Shown here piece after piece: positions 5,261-6,051 of a DNA stretch of 6,051 nucleotides. Positions within the stretch are counted from its first letter, which is position 1, and every line of letters starts with the position of its first letter. A program made the position numbers and the translations under genes. The DNA comes from an uncultured Collinsella sp. (GTDB taxonomy: Bacteria; Actinomycetota; Coriobacteriia; Coriobacteriales; Coriobacteriaceae). Under the pieces are notes generated by a model. It was given only the letters and a program-made list of their open reading frames with translations. It had not been told where the DNA came from and did not search any database. Where the stretch lies: the NCBI GenBank assembly GCA_900758845.1, contig CAAESW010000076.1, forward strand, positions 1 to 6,051, written 5' to 3'.

Positions 5261-6051
5261 CTATTGTGCCGAGCCCGCGACGGGCTCAAAATGCTTGTCC
5301 TTCATGGCTGCCGCCAAGCGATCTGCCAGATTGCGTACGCGCGGATCCAGACGTGCGGCGCCTGGATTGACAAAGAAGCGGGCCGTGCAGTCCATGATGC
5401 GGCCGGTGATGACCAGGTCATTGTCACGCAGCGTGGCGCCCGTGGCGGTAATGTCCACGATGCGATCGGTCATGCCGACAATGGGGCCCAGCTCGATGTT
5501 GCCGTGCAGCGAGACGATATCGGCATTCACACCGCGCTCGGCATACCAGGCACTCGCGATGCGCGGGTACTTAGTTGCCACGCGAAGCGACCCGCGGCGG
5601 GCATAGTTGCGCTCGGCCTGGCCGGCGCGCCACGCGGGCTCCGCCTCAATGAAAGTGCACAGGCCGTAGCCCAGGTCGACCAGCTGCAGCAGGTTGAGGT
5701 CGGCCTCGATAAGCGAGTCCCAGCCGCAGATGCCGCAGTCGGCGCCGCCGCAGCCCACAAAGGCGGGTGCGTCGCTGGGGCGCACGATGACAAACTCGAT
5801 ATCGCCGACCGCGCCCTCACCGGCACGCGTGTCGCGACCACGCACGATCAGGTGACGACCGGGATCGCGCAGCTCAGAGACGTCTAAGCCCGCTGCCTCG
5901 AGCACGTCAAGCGTGTCGGCCTTAAGCGAGCCCTTGGGCACGGCAATGCGCAGCGGACCTTCGGCGCCACGGCCCACGGCGTGATCGCCGTCGGAAGCGG
6001 CGTCCTCGGCCGAGGTGCGCGCGGCCTCCAGACGCTCGAGCGAAAAGGCGA
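5261..6051 (-). CDS. hisG: ATP phosphoribosyltransferase, short-form HisG, apparently fused to the end of HisZ (5' end outside window)
   Basis: HisG catalyses the first committed step, ATP plus PRPP to phosphoribosyl-ATP. The frame is open from the right edge (262 residues seen) to TAG at 5263-5261. Numbering from a GTG at 5977, the HisG part starts at LRIAVPKGSL (9-18), followed by IVRPSDAP (64-71), GGADCGICGWD (77-87), VATKYPRIA (133-141) and the PRPP-binding segment DRIVDITATGATL (171-183). The HisG core of about 230 residues matches the short form, which lacks the C-terminal regulatory domain and needs HisZ. The 24 codons upstream of the GTG have no stop, and their start AFSLERLEAAR resembles the end of HisZ (class II synthetase motif 3, as in GF-x-x-G-LERL). 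No Shine-Dalgarno sequence precedes the GTG. I infer a HisZ-HisG fusion; internal initiation at GTG 5977 (238 residues) is the alternative. The HisG identity is certain and the fusion is likely. Confidence 0.93.
   Translation of the reverse strand, partial: AFSLERLEAARTSAEDAASDGDHAVGRGAEGPLRIAVPKGSLKADTLDVLEAAGLDVSELRDPGRHLIVRGRDTRAGEGAVGDIEFVIVRPSDAPAFVGCGGADCGICGWDSLIEADLNLLQLVDLGYGLCTFIEAEPAWRAGQAERNYARRGSLRVATKYPRIASAWYAERGVNADIVSLHGNIELGPIVGMTDRIVDITATGATLRDNDLVITGRIMDCTARFFVNPGAARLDPRVRNLADRLAAAMKDKHFEPVAGSAQ
5954..6051 (-). other. hisZ: HisZ-like C-terminal end plus linker leading into HisG
   Basis: Codons from 6049 read AFSLERLEAAR, then a linker of about 21 residues (6016-5954) rich in Ala, Ser, Asp, Glu and Gly, then the HisG domain at 5953. 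The LER triplet followed by a short helix matches the arginine-containing motif 3 at the end of HisZ, the catalytically inactive histidyl-tRNA synthetase paralogue that activates short-form HisG. The linker composition is typical of flexible tethers. Both other minus-strand frames also stay open into hisG coding sequence (one closes at a TAA about 116 nt in, the other at a TAG further on), so a separate hisZ could only end by deeply overlapping hisG. Only 11 residues of HisZ character are visible, so the assignment leans on position and on HisG being the short form. Confidence 0.65.

Noticed and set aside
3908..5887. A 659-codon plus-strand open frame antisense to hisD and most of hisG
   Set aside because: It runs opposite well-supported enzymes, crosses an intergenic region, has no family motifs, and is His/Arg/Gly-rich as expected from the complement of G+C-rich coding DNA.
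1..6051. A new defence, mobile or regulatory system hidden in the window
   Set aside because: All but about 190 nt is covered by seven recognised histidine biosynthesis reading frames with intact key motifs. No repeats in array, transposase, integrase, tRNA or unknown gene was found on either strand.

Overview
The window holds a core stretch of a histidine biosynthesis operon, entirely on the minus strand. Read in the direction of transcription the order is hisZ/hisG, hisD, hisC, hisB, hisH, hisA, hisF. Five genes are complete. The hisZ/G reading frame enters at the right edge already open, and hisF runs off the left edge after 162 codons. I see no other genes, RNA genes, mobile elements or CRISPR arrays.

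The DNA is G+C-rich with strong G/C bias at third codon positions, which produces long spurious antisense frames. Combined evidence (high G+C, short-form HisG paired with HisZ, separate IGP dehydratase, Gly/Ala-rich proteins, gene order) suggests a high-G+C Gram-positive bacterium. A Coriobacteriia member of the Collinsella type is my best guess, from recollection of gene order and protein style and not from any search.

Layout, right to left. 5261-6051 encodes the end of a HisZ-like segment, a linker of about 21 residues and a full short-form HisG, all in one frame with no stop between them. A 105-nt gap (5156-5260) carries a stable G+C-rich hairpin followed by a T5 tract. hisD (3719-5155), hisC (2602-3717) and hisB (2014-2601) then follow almost without gaps. 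An 81-nt gap (1933-2013) holds a 41-nt imperfect inverted repeat that pairs better as operon-sense RNA than as the antisense strand. hisH (1231-1932, GTG start), hisA (491-1234) and hisF (to 487) form a second tightly coupled block.

Together the genes cover phosphoribosyl-ATP formation (HisZG), the two AICAR-side steps (HisA, then HisH-HisF), dehydration of imidazole glycerol phosphate (HisB), transamination (HisC) and the final oxidation to histidine (HisD). The HisI and HisE activities and histidinol-phosphate phosphatase are not in the window. HisB lacks the phosphatase domain found in the enterobacterial fusion.

This is a conventional metabolic operon, not a new system. The points worth a second look are the apparent HisZ-HisG fusion, the two intergenic hairpins, an Ala-rich C-terminal tail on HisD, insertions in HisH and HisF, and Glu-Glu C-termini that appear to be imposed by the ribosome binding site of the next gene.
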